DNA from: JADYZU01 sp964540965
GTDB taxonomy: Bacteria; Pseudomonadota; Alphaproteobacteria; Rhodobacterales; Rhodobacteraceae
DNA length: 64,000 nt
Assembly: GCA_964540965.1 (NCBI GenBank)
Contig: CAZIOT010000018.1
Location: forward strand, 1 to 64,000
Direction: 5' to 3'
In this document: positions 8,356 through 17,450 of the stretch, in pieces
How the letters are laid out: every line of letters begins with the position of its first letter
Position numbering within the stretch: position 1 is the first letter of the stretch
Translations under genes and position numbers: made by a program
Notes under the pieces: generated by a model
Seen by the model: only the letters and a program-made list of their open reading frames with translations
Databases searched by the model: none
Told to the model about the DNA's origin: nothing

Positions 8356-10416
8356 ATGACCCAAACAGCGCATCTCGGTGTCGATATCGGCGGCACATTC
8401 ACCGATGTGGTCCTCGAAACCGGGGGCCGCATGTTTTCGACCAAGGTTCTCACGACCTATGCCGCGCCCGAGGACGCGATCCTGCAAGGGTTGCGCATCG
8501 TCTGCGCCGATGCCGGGGTCGCGCCGTCGTCGCTGGCGCGGGTGATCCATGGCACCACCTTGGCCACCAACGCGCTGATCGAACGGCGCGGCGCCAGGAC
8601 AGCCTTCATCACCACGCAAGGTTTCCGCGACACGATCGAGATGCGGACCGAATCGCGGTTCGAACAATACGACCTGAACCTGACCCTTCCCCTGCCGCTG
8701 ATCCCGCGCGAGGACCGCTTTACCCTGCACGAGCGGGTCAATGCCGGGGGCGAGGTGATGGTCCCGCTCGACCGCGCCGCGGTCGAGGCCCTTGCCGACC
8801 GGCTGGGCGATTACGATTCCATCGCCGTCGGTTTCCTGCATTCCTACCTCAACCCCACGCATGAACGCTTGGTGGCCGAGGTGCTGCGCGCCCGCTTGCA
8901 GGGGGTCGCCATCTCGCTGTCGTCGGACGTGTCGCCGCAGATGCGCGAATACGAACGGTTCAACACCACCTGCGCCAATGCCTATGTCCGGCCGATGATG
9001 GAAAGCTATCTTGGCCGCCTGCGCGAACGGCTGGCCGCCGAGGGCGCGACCTGCCCGGTATTCCTGATCCATTCCGGCGGCGGCGTGATTTCGCTGGAAA
9101 CCGCCGCGCAATTCCCGGTGCGTCTGGTCGAATCCGGCCCCGCCGGCGGCGCGATCTTTGCCGCCGATCTGGCGCGGCGCCACGGCACCGACCGCGTGCT
9201 GTCCTTCGACATGGGCGGCACCACGGCCAAGATCTGCCTGATCAAGGATTTCGCCCCGAAAACCGCCCGCGTGTTCGAGGTCGCCCGGTCGTATCGCTTC
9301 AAGAAGGGGTCGGGGATGCCGATCTCGATCCCGGTCATCGACATGGTGGAAATCGGCGCCGGCGGCGGGTCGCTCGCGCATGTCGATGCCCTGGGCCGGC
9401 TGCAGGTCGGCCCGGAAAGCGCCGGATCGGAACCCGGCCCCGCCTGCTATAGGCGCGGCGGCACCCGCCCCGCTGTCACCGACGCCGACCTGACGCTGGG
9501 CCGGCTTGACCCTGCCGATTTCGCCGGCGGTTCCATCCCGCTTGATCCGGCGCTGTCGGCGCAGGCGCTGACCGGCCATGTCGGCGACCGGCTGGGCCTA
9601 GATCCGGTCGAGGCGGCCTTTGGCGTGTCCGAGATGGTCGAGGAAAACATGGCCAACGCCGCCCGCGTCCATGCCGTTGAAAATGGCGAGGATCTGGCCG
9701 GCTACACGATGATCGCCTTCGGCGGCGCGGCGCCCCTGCACGCCGGCCGGCTGTGCGAGAAACTGGGCATCGACCGCCTGCTGGTGCCGCCCGGCGCCGG
9801 CGTCGGATCGGCCATCGGTTTCCTGCGCGCCCCCTACGCGTTCGAGGCGACGCGATCCGTCTACATGCGGCTGGATGCCTTTGACGAAACTGTCGCCCGC
9901 GACCTGATCGCCGCGCTGGCGGCCGAGGCGACGGGATTTGTCCTCGACTGCGACCCGGCGGCGCAGGTGCTGTCCGAGGCTAAATTGTTCATGCGCTACA
10001 AGGGGCAAGGCTGGGAAATCCCGGTGGCGCTGTCGCCGGACCTTGCCGCGGCGCCGACTGCCGCCGCGCTGCAGGCGCGCTTTGAATCCGACTATGCCGC
10101 GCTGTTCGCCCGCACGGTAGCCGGCCTGCCGATCGAGATCACCGTCTGGGCGGTGAACGCCACCACGCCGATGCCCGATGCGGCGCCGGTGCCCGCCCCC
10201 GCCACGCGCAGCACCGCCCCCGCCGGCAGCCGCCCGCTTTACACCGGCGGCGCCATGGCGCCCGCTGCCGTGGTGCGCCGCGACGACCTGAAGGACGGGA
10301 CCGAGGTTGCCGGCCCCGCCATCGTCACCGAACGCGAAACCACGGTGATCCTGCCCGCCGGCTTTACCGCCACCGGCCGCGCCGATGGCACCATCGACAT
10401 CAGGAGGCACGCATGA
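8356..10416 (+). CDS. hyuA: Hydantoinase/oxoprolinase family protein, subunit A
   Basis: A 686-residue protein with the N-terminal actin-like ATPase signature LGVDIGGTFTDVV, then HGTTLATNALIERRG, FDMGGTTAKICLI and GAGGGSLAHVD. This is the A subunit of ATP-dependent N-methylhydantoinase, 5-oxoprolinase or acetone-carboxylase-like enzymes. These hydrolyse a cyclic amide with ATP together with subunit B. Exact substrate is not deducible. The stop overlaps hyuB (ATGA), consistent with a heteromeric complex. Confidence 0.93.
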   Translation: MTQTAHLGVDIGGTFTDVVLETGGRMFSTKVLTTYAAPEDAILQGLRIVCADAGVAPSSLARVIHGTTLATNALIERRGARTAFITTQGFRDTIEMRTESRFEQYDLNLTLPLPLIPREDRFTLHERVNAGGEVMVPLDRAAVEALADRLGDYDSIAVGFLHSYLNPTHERLVAEVLRARLQGVAISLSSDVSPQMREYERFNTTCANAYVRPMMESYLGRLRERLAAEGATCPVFLIHSGGGVISLETAAQFPVRLVESGPAGGAIFAADLARRHGTDRVLSFDMGGTTAKICLIKDFAPKTARVFEVARSYRFKKGSGMPISIPVIDMVEIGAGGGSLAHVDALGRLQVGPESAGSEPGPACYRRGGTRPAVTDADLTLGRLDPADFAGGSIPLDPALSAQALTGHVGDRLGLDPVEAAFGVSEMVEENMANAARVHAVENGEDLAGYTMIAFGGAAPLHAGRLCEKLGIDRLLVPPGAGVGSAIGFLRAPYAFEATRSVYMRLDAFDETVARDLIAALAAEATGFVLDCDPAAQVLSEAKLFMRYKGQGWEIPVALSPDLAAAPTAAALQARFESDYAALFARTVAGLPIEITVWAVNATTPMPDAAPVPAPATRSTAPAGSRPLYTGGAMAPAAVVRRDDLKDGTEVAGPAIVTERETTVILPAGFTATGRADGTIDIRRHA

Positions 10417-12053
10417 CCGTCGCCCGCCAGATCATGTGGAACCGCCTGATCTCCATCGTCGAGGAGCAGGCACAGGCGCTGATCCGCACCGCCTTTTCGA
10501 CGAGCGTGCGCGAGGCCGGCGACCTGTCCGCCGGCGTCTATGACCTGCGCGGCCGGATGCTGGCCCAGGCCGTCACCGGCACGCCGGGCCATGTCAACGC
10601 CATGGCCGAGGCGGTGGCGCATTTCATGCACCTTATCGGCCCCGACACGATGCGCGAGGGCGATGTCTATATCACCAACGACCCCTGGCTTGGCACCGGC
10701 CACCTGCACGACATCACCGTCGTCTCTCCCGCCTTCCACAACGGCGCCCATGTCGGCTATTTCGGCTGCACCGCCCATATCGTCGACATCGGCGGCCGCG
10801 GTTTCGGCGCCGAGGCCGGGTCGGTCTATGAGGAAGGGCTGCAGATCCCGCATATGCGGATGATCGAGGGCGACGGCCACGGCGGCGGCCGCGTGAACGA
10901 AACGCTGGTCGCCTTCGTCAAGCAGAACGTGCGCGAGCCCGAGCAGGTGACGGGCGACATCTTTGCCCTTGCCGCCTGCAACAATGTCGGCGAACGGCGG
11001 CTGTCGGACATGATGGCCGAATACGGGCTGGCCGATATCGAGGATCTGGCCGATTTCGTCATCGGATCCTCGGAACGGGCGACGCGCGACCGCATCGCCG
11101 CCCTGCCCCGCGCCAGGGCCCAGGGCGAGATGATGATCGACGGCTATGCCACGCCGATCCGTCTCTGCGCCGCGGTGGAAACCCGCGACGACGACGTGCT
11201 GATCGACTTTGCCGGCACCTCGGGCATGGACCCCAAGGGGATCAACGTCCCCGCCGTCTATACCCGCGCTTATGCCGCCTATGCGGTCAAGGTCGCCGTC
11301 GCCCCCGACATTCCGAACAACACCGGCAGCCTTGCCCCCTTCGTGGTGGCCAGCCCCGAAGGCTCCATCGTCAACGCCCGGCGCCCGGCGCCGGTGGCCC
11401 TGCGCCATGTCATCGGCCACATGATCCCCGACACGGTGTTCGACGCCCTGCGCCAGATCCTGCCCGGCATCCCCGCCGAAGGCGCCGGCGCGCTGTGCAA
11501 TTTCCAGGTCAGCTTGCGCGAAACCGCCGGGACCGGCCGGTCCGAGGTCCTGTGCTTCAACTCGGGCGGATCGGGCGCGCGGCATGGGCTTGACGGCATG
11601 TCGTCCACCGCCTTCCCCTCGGGCGTGATGACGATGCCGGTCGAGGCGACCGAACATGCCGGCCCGGTCATCATCTGGCGCAAGGAATTGCGCCCCGATT
11701 CCGGCGGCGCCGGCACCCACCGCGGCGGCCTTGGCCAGTATATGGAGGTCGGCGCCCGCGACGGCTGGCAGTTCGAGTTCTCCTCGATGCTCGACCGCAC
11801 GAAATATCCCGCCCGCGGCATCGACGGTGCCGGTCCCGGCGGCGCAACCGAAGTCACCCTGTCGGACGGCAGCGCGATGCCCGGCAAGGGCCGCTTCGCC
11901 GTGCCCCCCGGGGTTACCGTGCGGCTCGCCTTCCCCGGCGGCGGCGGCATCGGCGATCCGCGCGACCGCCCGCGCGACAAGGTGCGCGACGATCTGCGCA
12001 AGGGCTATATCAGCGCCGCCACCGCCCGCGACCTTTATGGACTGACGGACTAG
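10413..12053 (+). CDS. hyuB: Hydantoinase/oxoprolinase family protein, subunit B
   Basis: A 546-residue HyuB-type protein starting MTVARQIMWNRLISIVEEQA, with the family features REAGDLSAGVYD, NDPWLGTGHLHDI and, near the end, FPGGGGIGDP. It pairs with HyuA for ATP-dependent ring opening of hydantoin- or oxoproline-like substrates. The following FAD oxidoreductase and SDR on the same strand suggest a small catabolic operon for a cyclic nitrogen compound, which is an inference. A repeat element separates it from those genes. Confidence 0.92.
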   Translation: MTVARQIMWNRLISIVEEQAQALIRTAFSTSVREAGDLSAGVYDLRGRMLAQAVTGTPGHVNAMAEAVAHFMHLIGPDTMREGDVYITNDPWLGTGHLHDITVVSPAFHNGAHVGYFGCTAHIVDIGGRGFGAEAGSVYEEGLQIPHMRMIEGDGHGGGRVNETLVAFVKQNVREPEQVTGDIFALAACNNVGERRLSDMMAEYGLADIEDLADFVIGSSERATRDRIAALPRARAQGEMMIDGYATPIRLCAAVETRDDDVLIDFAGTSGMDPKGINVPAVYTRAYAAYAVKVAVAPDIPNNTGSLAPFVVASPEGSIVNARRPAPVALRHVIGHMIPDTVFDALRQILPGIPAEGAGALCNFQVSLRETAGTGRSEVLCFNSGGSGARHGLDGMSSTAFPSGVMTMPVEATEHAGPVIIWRKELRPDSGGAGTHRGGLGQYMEVGARDGWQFEFSSMLDRTKYPARGIDGAGPGGATEVTLSDGSAMPGKGRFAVPPGVTVRLAFPGGGGIGDPRDRPRDKVRDDLRKGYISAATARDLYGLTD

Positions 12054-12059
12054 GCCCTT

Positions 12060-12122
12060 TCATTCTTCGTCCACAAATATCCCACGGGGGGTCCGGGGGG
12101 TGTGAAACCCCCCGGCGCCCTC
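12060..12122. repeat. Dispersed repeat B, copy 1
   Basis: This contains CATTCTTCGTCCACAAATAT and CCCACGGGGG followed by a GC-rich inverted repeat (CCGGGGGG...CCCCCCGG). A reverse-oriented, nearly identical copy lies at 19994-20053 and a diverged one at 47472-47516. Each sits directly after a stop codon. The internal CCGGGGGG/CCCCCCGG hairpin may act as a transcriptional brake between hyuB and the FAD oxidoreductase. Confidence 0.75.
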
Positions 12123-12140
12123 CACCCGAAGGAACGCCAG

Positions 12141-13343
12141 ATGGCTGCCACCACGCCGAACCACACGAACTACGATGTCGTCATAATCGGCGGCGCCATG
12201 CTCGGCTCCTCGACCGCCTTCTGGCTGTCGCGCAACCCCGATTTCACCGGCCGCGTCCTGGTCGTCGAACGCGACCCGACCTATGCCCGCGCCGCCACCA
12301 CCGCGACGAATTCCTGCATCCGCCAGCAATTCGGGTCCGAGATCAACGTCCGCATCTCGCAGTTCGGCGCCGATTTCATCCACAATTTCGCCGGCTGGAT
12401 GGAGGATGACGCCGCCCCGCCGATCACGCTGCAGAATTTCGGCTATCTCTATCTGGCCGACACGCCCGAATTCGCCGATGTGCTGCGCGACAATGCGCAG
12501 ATGCAGAACGCGCTGGGCGCCGGCACGCGGATCCTGACGCCCGACCAGATCCTCGCCGAATATCCGTTCTACAATCTCGACGGCATCCTCCTCGGCTCGC
12601 TCAACACCCGGGACGAGGGCTATTTCGACGGCGGCACGATTTTCGACTGGTATCGGCGCAAGGCCCGCGCCCGCGGTGTCGAATACATTCACAACGAGGT
12701 GACAGCGATCCGCCGCGACGGAGGCCGCGTCACCGGCGTGACCCTTGCCAGCGGCGAAACCATCGGCGCCGGCTGGATCGTCAACGCCAGCGGCACCCGC
12801 GGCAATGCGACCGCGCGGATGGCCGGGCTGTCCGTCCCGGTTGAACCGCGCAAACGCAATACCTGGATTTTCGACTGCGCCACGCCCCTTGGCCGCGACC
12901 TGCCGCTGACCATCGACCCTTCGGGCGCGCATATGCGCAGCGATGGCCGCTATTTCATGGCCGGCGGCATCCCGACCGCCGGCGATCCGGTGCCGGATGT
13001 CGGCGACTTCACCTTCGACGAGACGATCTGGGAAGAACACATGTGGCCCGCCATCGCCACCCGCGTCCCGGCGTTCGAGCGGATCAAGGTCATCAACACC
13101 TGGGTCGGGCATTACGACTACAACACTCTGGACCAGAACGCGGTGATCGGCCCGCATCCCGAGGTCGGCAATTTCCTGTTCTGCAACGGATTTTCCGGCC
13201 ACGGCCTGCAACAGTCCCCCGCCGTGGGCCGCGGCCTTGCCGAACAGGTCATCCATGGCCGTTACACCACGCTCGACCTGTCGCCCCTGGGCTATGACCG
13301 GATCGTGACCATGACGCCGCTGCGCGAACGCGCCATCATCTGA
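12141..13343 (+). CDS. FAD-dependent oxidoreductase (DAO family)
   Basis: A 400-residue flavoprotein starting MAATTPNHTNYDVVIIGGAM, with the dinucleotide-binding motif VIIGGAMLGSSTAFWLS, the acidic residue of VVERDP, and the C-terminal FCNGFSGHGLQQSPAVG typical of sarcosine/glycine/dimethylglycine-type amine oxidases. It most likely oxidises a secondary amine or amino acid with FAD. ATG 12141 follows a GAAGGA ribosome site and removes a spurious extension through repeat B. Its position after hyuAB suggests it acts on the hydrolysed product. Confidence 0.88.
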   Translation: MAATTPNHTNYDVVIIGGAMLGSSTAFWLSRNPDFTGRVLVVERDPTYARAATTATNSCIRQQFGSEINVRISQFGADFIHNFAGWMEDDAAPPITLQNFGYLYLADTPEFADVLRDNAQMQNALGAGTRILTPDQILAEYPFYNLDGILLGSLNTRDEGYFDGGTIFDWYRRKARARGVEYIHNEVTAIRRDGGRVTGVTLASGETIGAGWIVNASGTRGNATARMAGLSVPVEPRKRNTWIFDCATPLGRDLPLTIDPSGAHMRSDGRYFMAGGIPTAGDPVPDVGDFTFDETIWEEHMWPAIATRVPAFERIKVINTWVGHYDYNTLDQNAVIGPHPEVGNFLFCNGFSGHGLQQSPAVGRGLAEQVIHGRYTTLDLSPLGYDRIVTMTPLRERAII

Positions 13344-13353
13344 AGGAACCCCG

Positions 13354-14193
13354 ATGCTCAAGAAAATCGTCCTGACCGGCGCGCGCGGCTCGCTTGGCAC
13401 CTCGCTGCGCGAACCCCTGTCGAAGATGTGCGAGGTGCTCTTGTCCACCGACATCGCCGAGGCGCCGGCGACCCTGCTGCCGAACGAGACCTTCGTGCAG
13501 GCCGACCTTGCCCGGATGGATCAGGTCGCCCCCCTGATGGAGGGGGTCGAGATGGTGGTGCATTTCGGCGCCATCGTCGATGAGGTGCCGTTCGAACAGA
13601 TCTGGGGGCCGAACTTCGTCGGGTCCTACAACATCTGGGAATCGGCCTGGCAGGCGGGGGCGCGGCGGATCGTCTATGCCTCGTCCATCCACGCCGTCGG
13701 CATGCACGAGACCGGCGCCGGCATCGACACCGATGTGCCGCATCGCCCCGACACGTTCTATGGCCTGGCCAAGTGCTTTACCGAGGATCTGGGCCGGATG
13801 TACTGGGAAAAGCGCGGGCTGGAATCGGCGCATCTGCGCATCCTGTCCTGCACACCGGAACCGCAGAACATCCGCGCTTTGGGAACCTGGTTGTCGCACC
13901 GCGACATGGTGCAACTCGTGCAGCGCGCCATCGACACGCCGATTGTCGGCTTTACCGTGGCCTATGGCGTCAGCGCCAATACCCGCGCCCCGGTATCGAA
14001 CGCCCGCGTGCCGTTCCTGGGCTACCGCCCTGTCGACAATGCCGAAGATTGGGCGCCGGCGATCATGGCCAAGGCCGCCCCGGTCGATGCCCAGGACAAG
14101 GCCATCGCCCGCGTCGGCGGCCCCTTCGCCGTGGTGCCGCTGGGCGAATCCGGCGTCGCCGCGATCAAGGCGATGGCCGGGAAGAAGGGATAG
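13354..14193 (+). CDS. NAD(P)-dependent epimerase/dehydratase family protein (uronate dehydrogenase-like SDR)
   Basis: A 279-residue extended SDR. It has the glycine-rich TGARGSLG, the NAD-contacting VVHFGAIV, an SS-containing strand (VYASSIHAVG) and the YxxxK catalytic pair in FYGLAKCFTEDLG. The tail (YRPVDNAEDWA) resembles uronate dehydrogenases, which oxidise uronic acids to aldarolactones. Substrate remains uncertain. It starts 10 bases after the FAD oxidoreductase stop with an AAGGAA ribosome site, so the two are co-transcribed. Confidence 0.83.
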   Translation: MLKKIVLTGARGSLGTSLREPLSKMCEVLLSTDIAEAPATLLPNETFVQADLARMDQVAPLMEGVEMVVHFGAIVDEVPFEQIWGPNFVGSYNIWESAWQAGARRIVYASSIHAVGMHETGAGIDTDVPHRPDTFYGLAKCFTEDLGRMYWEKRGLESAHLRILSCTPEPQNIRALGTWLSHRDMVQLVQRAIDTPIVGFTVAYGVSANTRAPVSNARVPFLGYRPVDNAEDWAPAIMAKAAPVDAQDKAIARVGGPFAVVPLGESGVAAIKAMAGKKG

Positions 14194-14232
14194 GGCGGGC
14201 GGCGGCGACCCGCGCGCAGGCCCAACCCCGCC

Positions 14233-15195
14233 TCAGAACCCGATCTCGAACCGCGCGCCGGTTTCGGATTCGGCCAGCCGGATCGTCACGCCATGCGCCT
14301 CGAGCATGCGGCGCACGATGGGCAGGCCCATGCCGGTGCCGCCTTCGGCACGGTTGGTGGTGAAGAACGGATCGAAAATCCGCTCGCGGTTGCCGGGGGA
14401 TATGCCCTGCCCGTCGTCCTGCACCGTCAGCCGGTCGTCGGTTGCCGTCAGCACCACCGCCCCAGCCCCGGCCCGCGCGGCATTGCCGATCAGATGGTCC
14501 AGCACCAGCCGCAGCCCCTCGGCCGACAGCGGCAATTCGGCATCCGATTCAAGGTCGAGCGCGATGCCCGGATGATCGCGCCGCAGCCCCGGCAACAGGA
14601 CCGAGACCCTCGCCACCCCCGCCATCATCGGGTTCTGCGCCCGCGCCAATGCCCGTTGCGCGTCCAGAAGCGCGGTCATGCGGTCGGCCGCCTCGTCGAT
14701 GCGGTCAAGCAGGCGGCGGCGGTCTTCGGGCGACAGGTCGTCGGCCTCGAGCAGTTCGGCCGCGCCGCGCAGCACCGTCAGCGGCGATTTCAGTTCATGG
14801 GTGGCATGGTCGGCATAGGACCGCAGCACCGCCTCGCGCCCCTGCAGGGTGCGGCCCATGGTCAGAAGGGCATCGCCGAGCCGTTCGGTTTCGCGGGTGC
14901 CATAGTGCGGCAAAGCGTCCAGCGCGCCGGGCGTGCCGGCGGCGATGGCCAGGCTTTGCGCCGCCATTGCCCGCAGCGGCCGATACAGGATGCGCCACAG
15001 CATCCAGCCCAGCACCAGCGTCGTCGCCACCACCACCAGCACAAGAATGACCACGACATAGCGATAGCGCAGGTCGGGCAAGCCCAGCCGCAGCACCACC
15101 AGCGTCAGCAGCGGCGTCGCCACCACCGCCGCCAGCGTCAGCACGAACACCAGCGACAGGGTGGGGCGCCATTTGCGCTCTATCCGCCCCGGCAT
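14233..15195 (-). CDS. Sensor histidine kinase with HAMP domain
   Basis: A 320-residue membrane kinase with two N-terminal transmembrane helices, a HAMP linker (WRILYRPLRAMAAQSLAIA), the dimerisation/phosphoacceptor motif DHATHELKSPLTVLRG (His near residue 132) and the ATP-binding domain with DDGQGI and FTTNRAEGGTGMGLPIV. It has almost no periplasmic loop, so the signal may be intramembrane or relayed by the adjacent DUF4173 protein. It overlaps its response regulator by 16 bases. The layout resembles CreC with CreB, although the specific identity is inferred. Confidence 0.93.
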   Translation of the reverse strand: MPGRIERKWRPTLSLVFVLTLAAVVATPLLTLVVLRLGLPDLRYRYVVVILVLVVVATTLVLGWMLWRILYRPLRAMAAQSLAIAAGTPGALDALPHYGTRETERLGDALLTMGRTLQGREAVLRSYADHATHELKSPLTVLRGAAELLEADDLSPEDRRRLLDRIDEAADRMTALLDAQRALARAQNPMMAGVARVSVLLPGLRRDHPGIALDLESDAELPLSAEGLRLVLDHLIGNAARAGAGAVVLTATDDRLTVQDDGQGISPGNRERIFDPFFTTNRAEGGTGMGLPIVRRMLEAHGVTIRLAESETGARFEIGF

Positions 15196-15863
15196 GGACC
15201 CATCCGGATGCCGACGCCATGCACCGTGTCGATCGCATCGGGGCAGCCGGCGGCGGCGAGTTTCGCCCGCAGATTGCGCAGGTGGCTGTCCACCGTTCGG
15301 TCGCTCACGTTGACATTGGTGCCATAGATCGCATCGACCAGTTGCGGCCGCGCCATGACATGATCGGGCCGCGCCATCAGCCGCGACAAGAGTTCCATCT
15401 CGCGCGCAGTCAACGCCACGGCCGCGCCATTTACCCGGCAGGCATGGCTGTCGCGGTCGACTTCAAGGACTCCGCGCTTCTGTCCGCCCGTCTCGGCCCC
15501 TTGCGTCCGCTTGAGGATCGCGCGGACCCGCGCCACCAGTTCGCGGGGCGAAAACGGTTTCGTCACATAGTCGTCGGCGCCCAGTTCCAGCCCGACCACC
15601 CGGTCCACCTCGTCATCCTGCGCGGTCAGGAACAGGATCGGCACCTGCGAGGTGCGGCGCAGCCGGCGGCAGACCTCAAGCCCGTCAAGTTCGGGCAGGC
15701 CGATGTCAAGGACGATCAGGTCGGGGGCGAATTTCGTCGCCGCGGCAAGGGCGGCGGTGCCGTCCGCGGCCTCGGCCACGCGAAAACCGGCCTGGCCCAT
15801 GGCGATGCGCAGCACGTCGCGGATCTGGGGGTCGTCGTCGACGACAAGAAGCGTGGCAGTCAT
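15180..15863 (-). CDS. OmpR-family response regulator
   Basis: A 227-residue regulator with a receiver domain (acidic Asp9-11, phosphoacceptor Asp53 in IVLDIGLPELDG, Lys102 in VTKPFSPREL) and a C-terminal winged helix (SDRTVDSHLRNLRAKL). It should be phosphorylated by the adjacent histidine kinase. It lies between the DUF4173 membrane gene (ATGA overlap at 15860-15863) and the kinase, so all three are translationally coupled. The target promoters are unknown. Confidence 0.95.
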   Translation of the reverse strand: MTATLLVVDDDPQIRDVLRIAMGQAGFRVAEAADGTAALAAATKFAPDLIVLDIGLPELDGLEVCRRLRRTSQVPILFLTAQDDEVDRVVGLELGADDYVTKPFSPRELVARVRAILKRTQGAETGGQKRGVLEVDRDSHACRVNGAAVALTAREMELLSRLMARPDHVMARPQLVDAIYGTNVNVSDRTVDSHLRNLRAKLAAAGCPDAIDTVHGVGIRMGPCRGG

Positions 15864-17287
15864 GGGTTTCCTCCTGCGCCGGTCAGGCTATGGCGCAGGC
15901 GCCAGTTGCGAAAGCCCCATTCGCGCCAGTCCTGCGGCTCGCGGATCTCGGGCGTGACATACCAGAACAGGTCGTGGCACAGCATGACCCCGTTCTGCCC
16001 AGAAACGCTTGTCCAATCCGCCAGCGCCGGCAGCGCGCCATCCGACAAGTGGCAGAGATAGCCGAAATCGGCCCTGTCGCCGAACAGCGCCAGATTGGTC
16101 CGGGCGATCAGCCCGTCGACATTGACAAAGCACACGGCCCATAACGTCACCGCCCCGGCCACGGCCGACCGCGCGATCATCCATCCCGGTCGCCGCCCGG
16201 TCGCCACCTGCACCAGCATCACCGCAAGGCCGATGGCGACGATCCCCATCCACACTGCCGCGGCAAACCGCAGCCGGGTCAGGCCGTAGCCGCCGACATA
16301 AAGATCAAGCCGCAGCAGCGAGGAACAGACGAGCAGCAGGTTCTGCCCGACCCAGAGCAGAAGCAGCATCCGCAGGTCGCGCCGCCCGCCCAGATGCGGT
16401 TGCGCCAGCAGGGCAAAGGCCCCGGCCAAAAGGGCGGTTGCCAGCAGCGGATAGGCGCCGCGATGGGCATATTCGGCATAGGTCATCCCTGCGGGCAGGT
16501 GCACACCGCCCCAGAGATAGGTCAGGTCCATCGCCGTCTGGACCAGGAACAGCAGGTTGAAGGTGTAAAGCGCCCGCGTGACCGCGCCTTCGGTCAGGAT
16601 CGCAGCGACGATCGCCGGCGGGCGGGGTGGCGCTGCGGCCCGCGGCGGGATCAGGCCCAGCCGCAGGAAGGGCCAGAGTGCGACGGCAAGCATGACCCAC
16701 AGCACAAGGCGTGACAGGGACAGATCGGGCAGGAACCGCCAGCCGCCCAGGCCTTGCACCCAGCGGTCCACCACCGGATTGGCCAGCGCGATCAGCCCGG
16801 CAAAGACCAGACCCAGGACCAGCGCCGGCGCCCAGTCGCGCAACAGCGACCCGATCCGCCCCTCGGTGCCAGTCCAGCCGCGCGGGCCGCGGGCGAGCGC
16901 GACGATATCGCGCGCCGCTTGCACCAGCCCGCGGAACGGCAGCAGCAGCGCGGCGCGGATGCCGGGCCAGCCGGCATCGCCGGCGGCGATCCAGGCGGCA
17001 AGCTGCGCCGTGCCGGCGACAAGGAAGGTCAGCGACAGGGGCGTCGGTTCCTCGACCACCGGCAGCAGGCACAGTAGGAACAGCGGCCAGCCGATGCGCA
17101 ACGCATTGCGCGACGGCGGGCCGGCAGCGGCCTGCGCCACCAGCCCGATGCCAAGGGTCAGGGCGGCCAGTCCCAGCCGCGGCGTTCCGACCTGCCACAG
17201 GATCAGGTCACCCGCCGCCACCATTGCCGGCAGGGCCAACAGCCACGGCCCCGCCGCCCCTTGCCCGGATCTTGCGGGAACCTGCAT
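15860..17287 (-). CDS. DUF4173 multi-spanning membrane protein
   Basis: About 475 residues with roughly ten hydrophobic helices and the DUF4173/DUF4153-type region including FLPDLSLSRLVLWVMLAVAL and YLWGGVHLPAGMTYAEYAHRG. A soluble tail carries NVDGLIARTNL and DFGYLCHLSDGALPAL. Function is unknown; in many bacteria such genes adjoin two-component systems. Here it is the first gene of an operon with a response regulator and kinase, so it may modulate or be the sensor for that system. Start options are ATG 17287 and 17299. Confidence 0.85.
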   Translation of the reverse strand: MQVPARSGQGAAGPWLLALPAMVAAGDLILWQVGTPRLGLAALTLGIGLVAQAAAGPPSRNALRIGWPLFLLCLLPVVEEPTPLSLTFLVAGTAQLAAWIAAGDAGWPGIRAALLLPFRGLVQAARDIVALARGPRGWTGTEGRIGSLLRDWAPALVLGLVFAGLIALANPVVDRWVQGLGGWRFLPDLSLSRLVLWVMLAVALWPFLRLGLIPPRAAAPPRPPAIVAAILTEGAVTRALYTFNLLFLVQTAMDLTYLWGGVHLPAGMTYAEYAHRGAYPLLATALLAGAFALLAQPHLGGRRDLRMLLLLWVGQNLLLVCSSLLRLDLYVGGYGLTRLRFAAAVWMGIVAIGLAVMLVQVATGRRPGWMIARSAVAGAVTLWAVCFVNVDGLIARTNLALFGDRADFGYLCHLSDGALPALADWTSVSGQNGVMLCHDLFWYVTPEIREPQDWREWGFRNWRLRHSLTGAGGNP

Positions 17288-17450
17288 CGCATCCTCCATC
17301 CTGTGCTGCGGAACCTGATCGCCCCTGCCCGTGCAGGTCGCACCAGCCAGCCCGTGCAGAATCCCTGCAAGGCGCCGGATGCCGGCGGCCGCGGGAGGGG
17401 CGACAAACTGCCGGTTTCCCGGCACTTGTGCCGACATGATAAGGGAGGGC

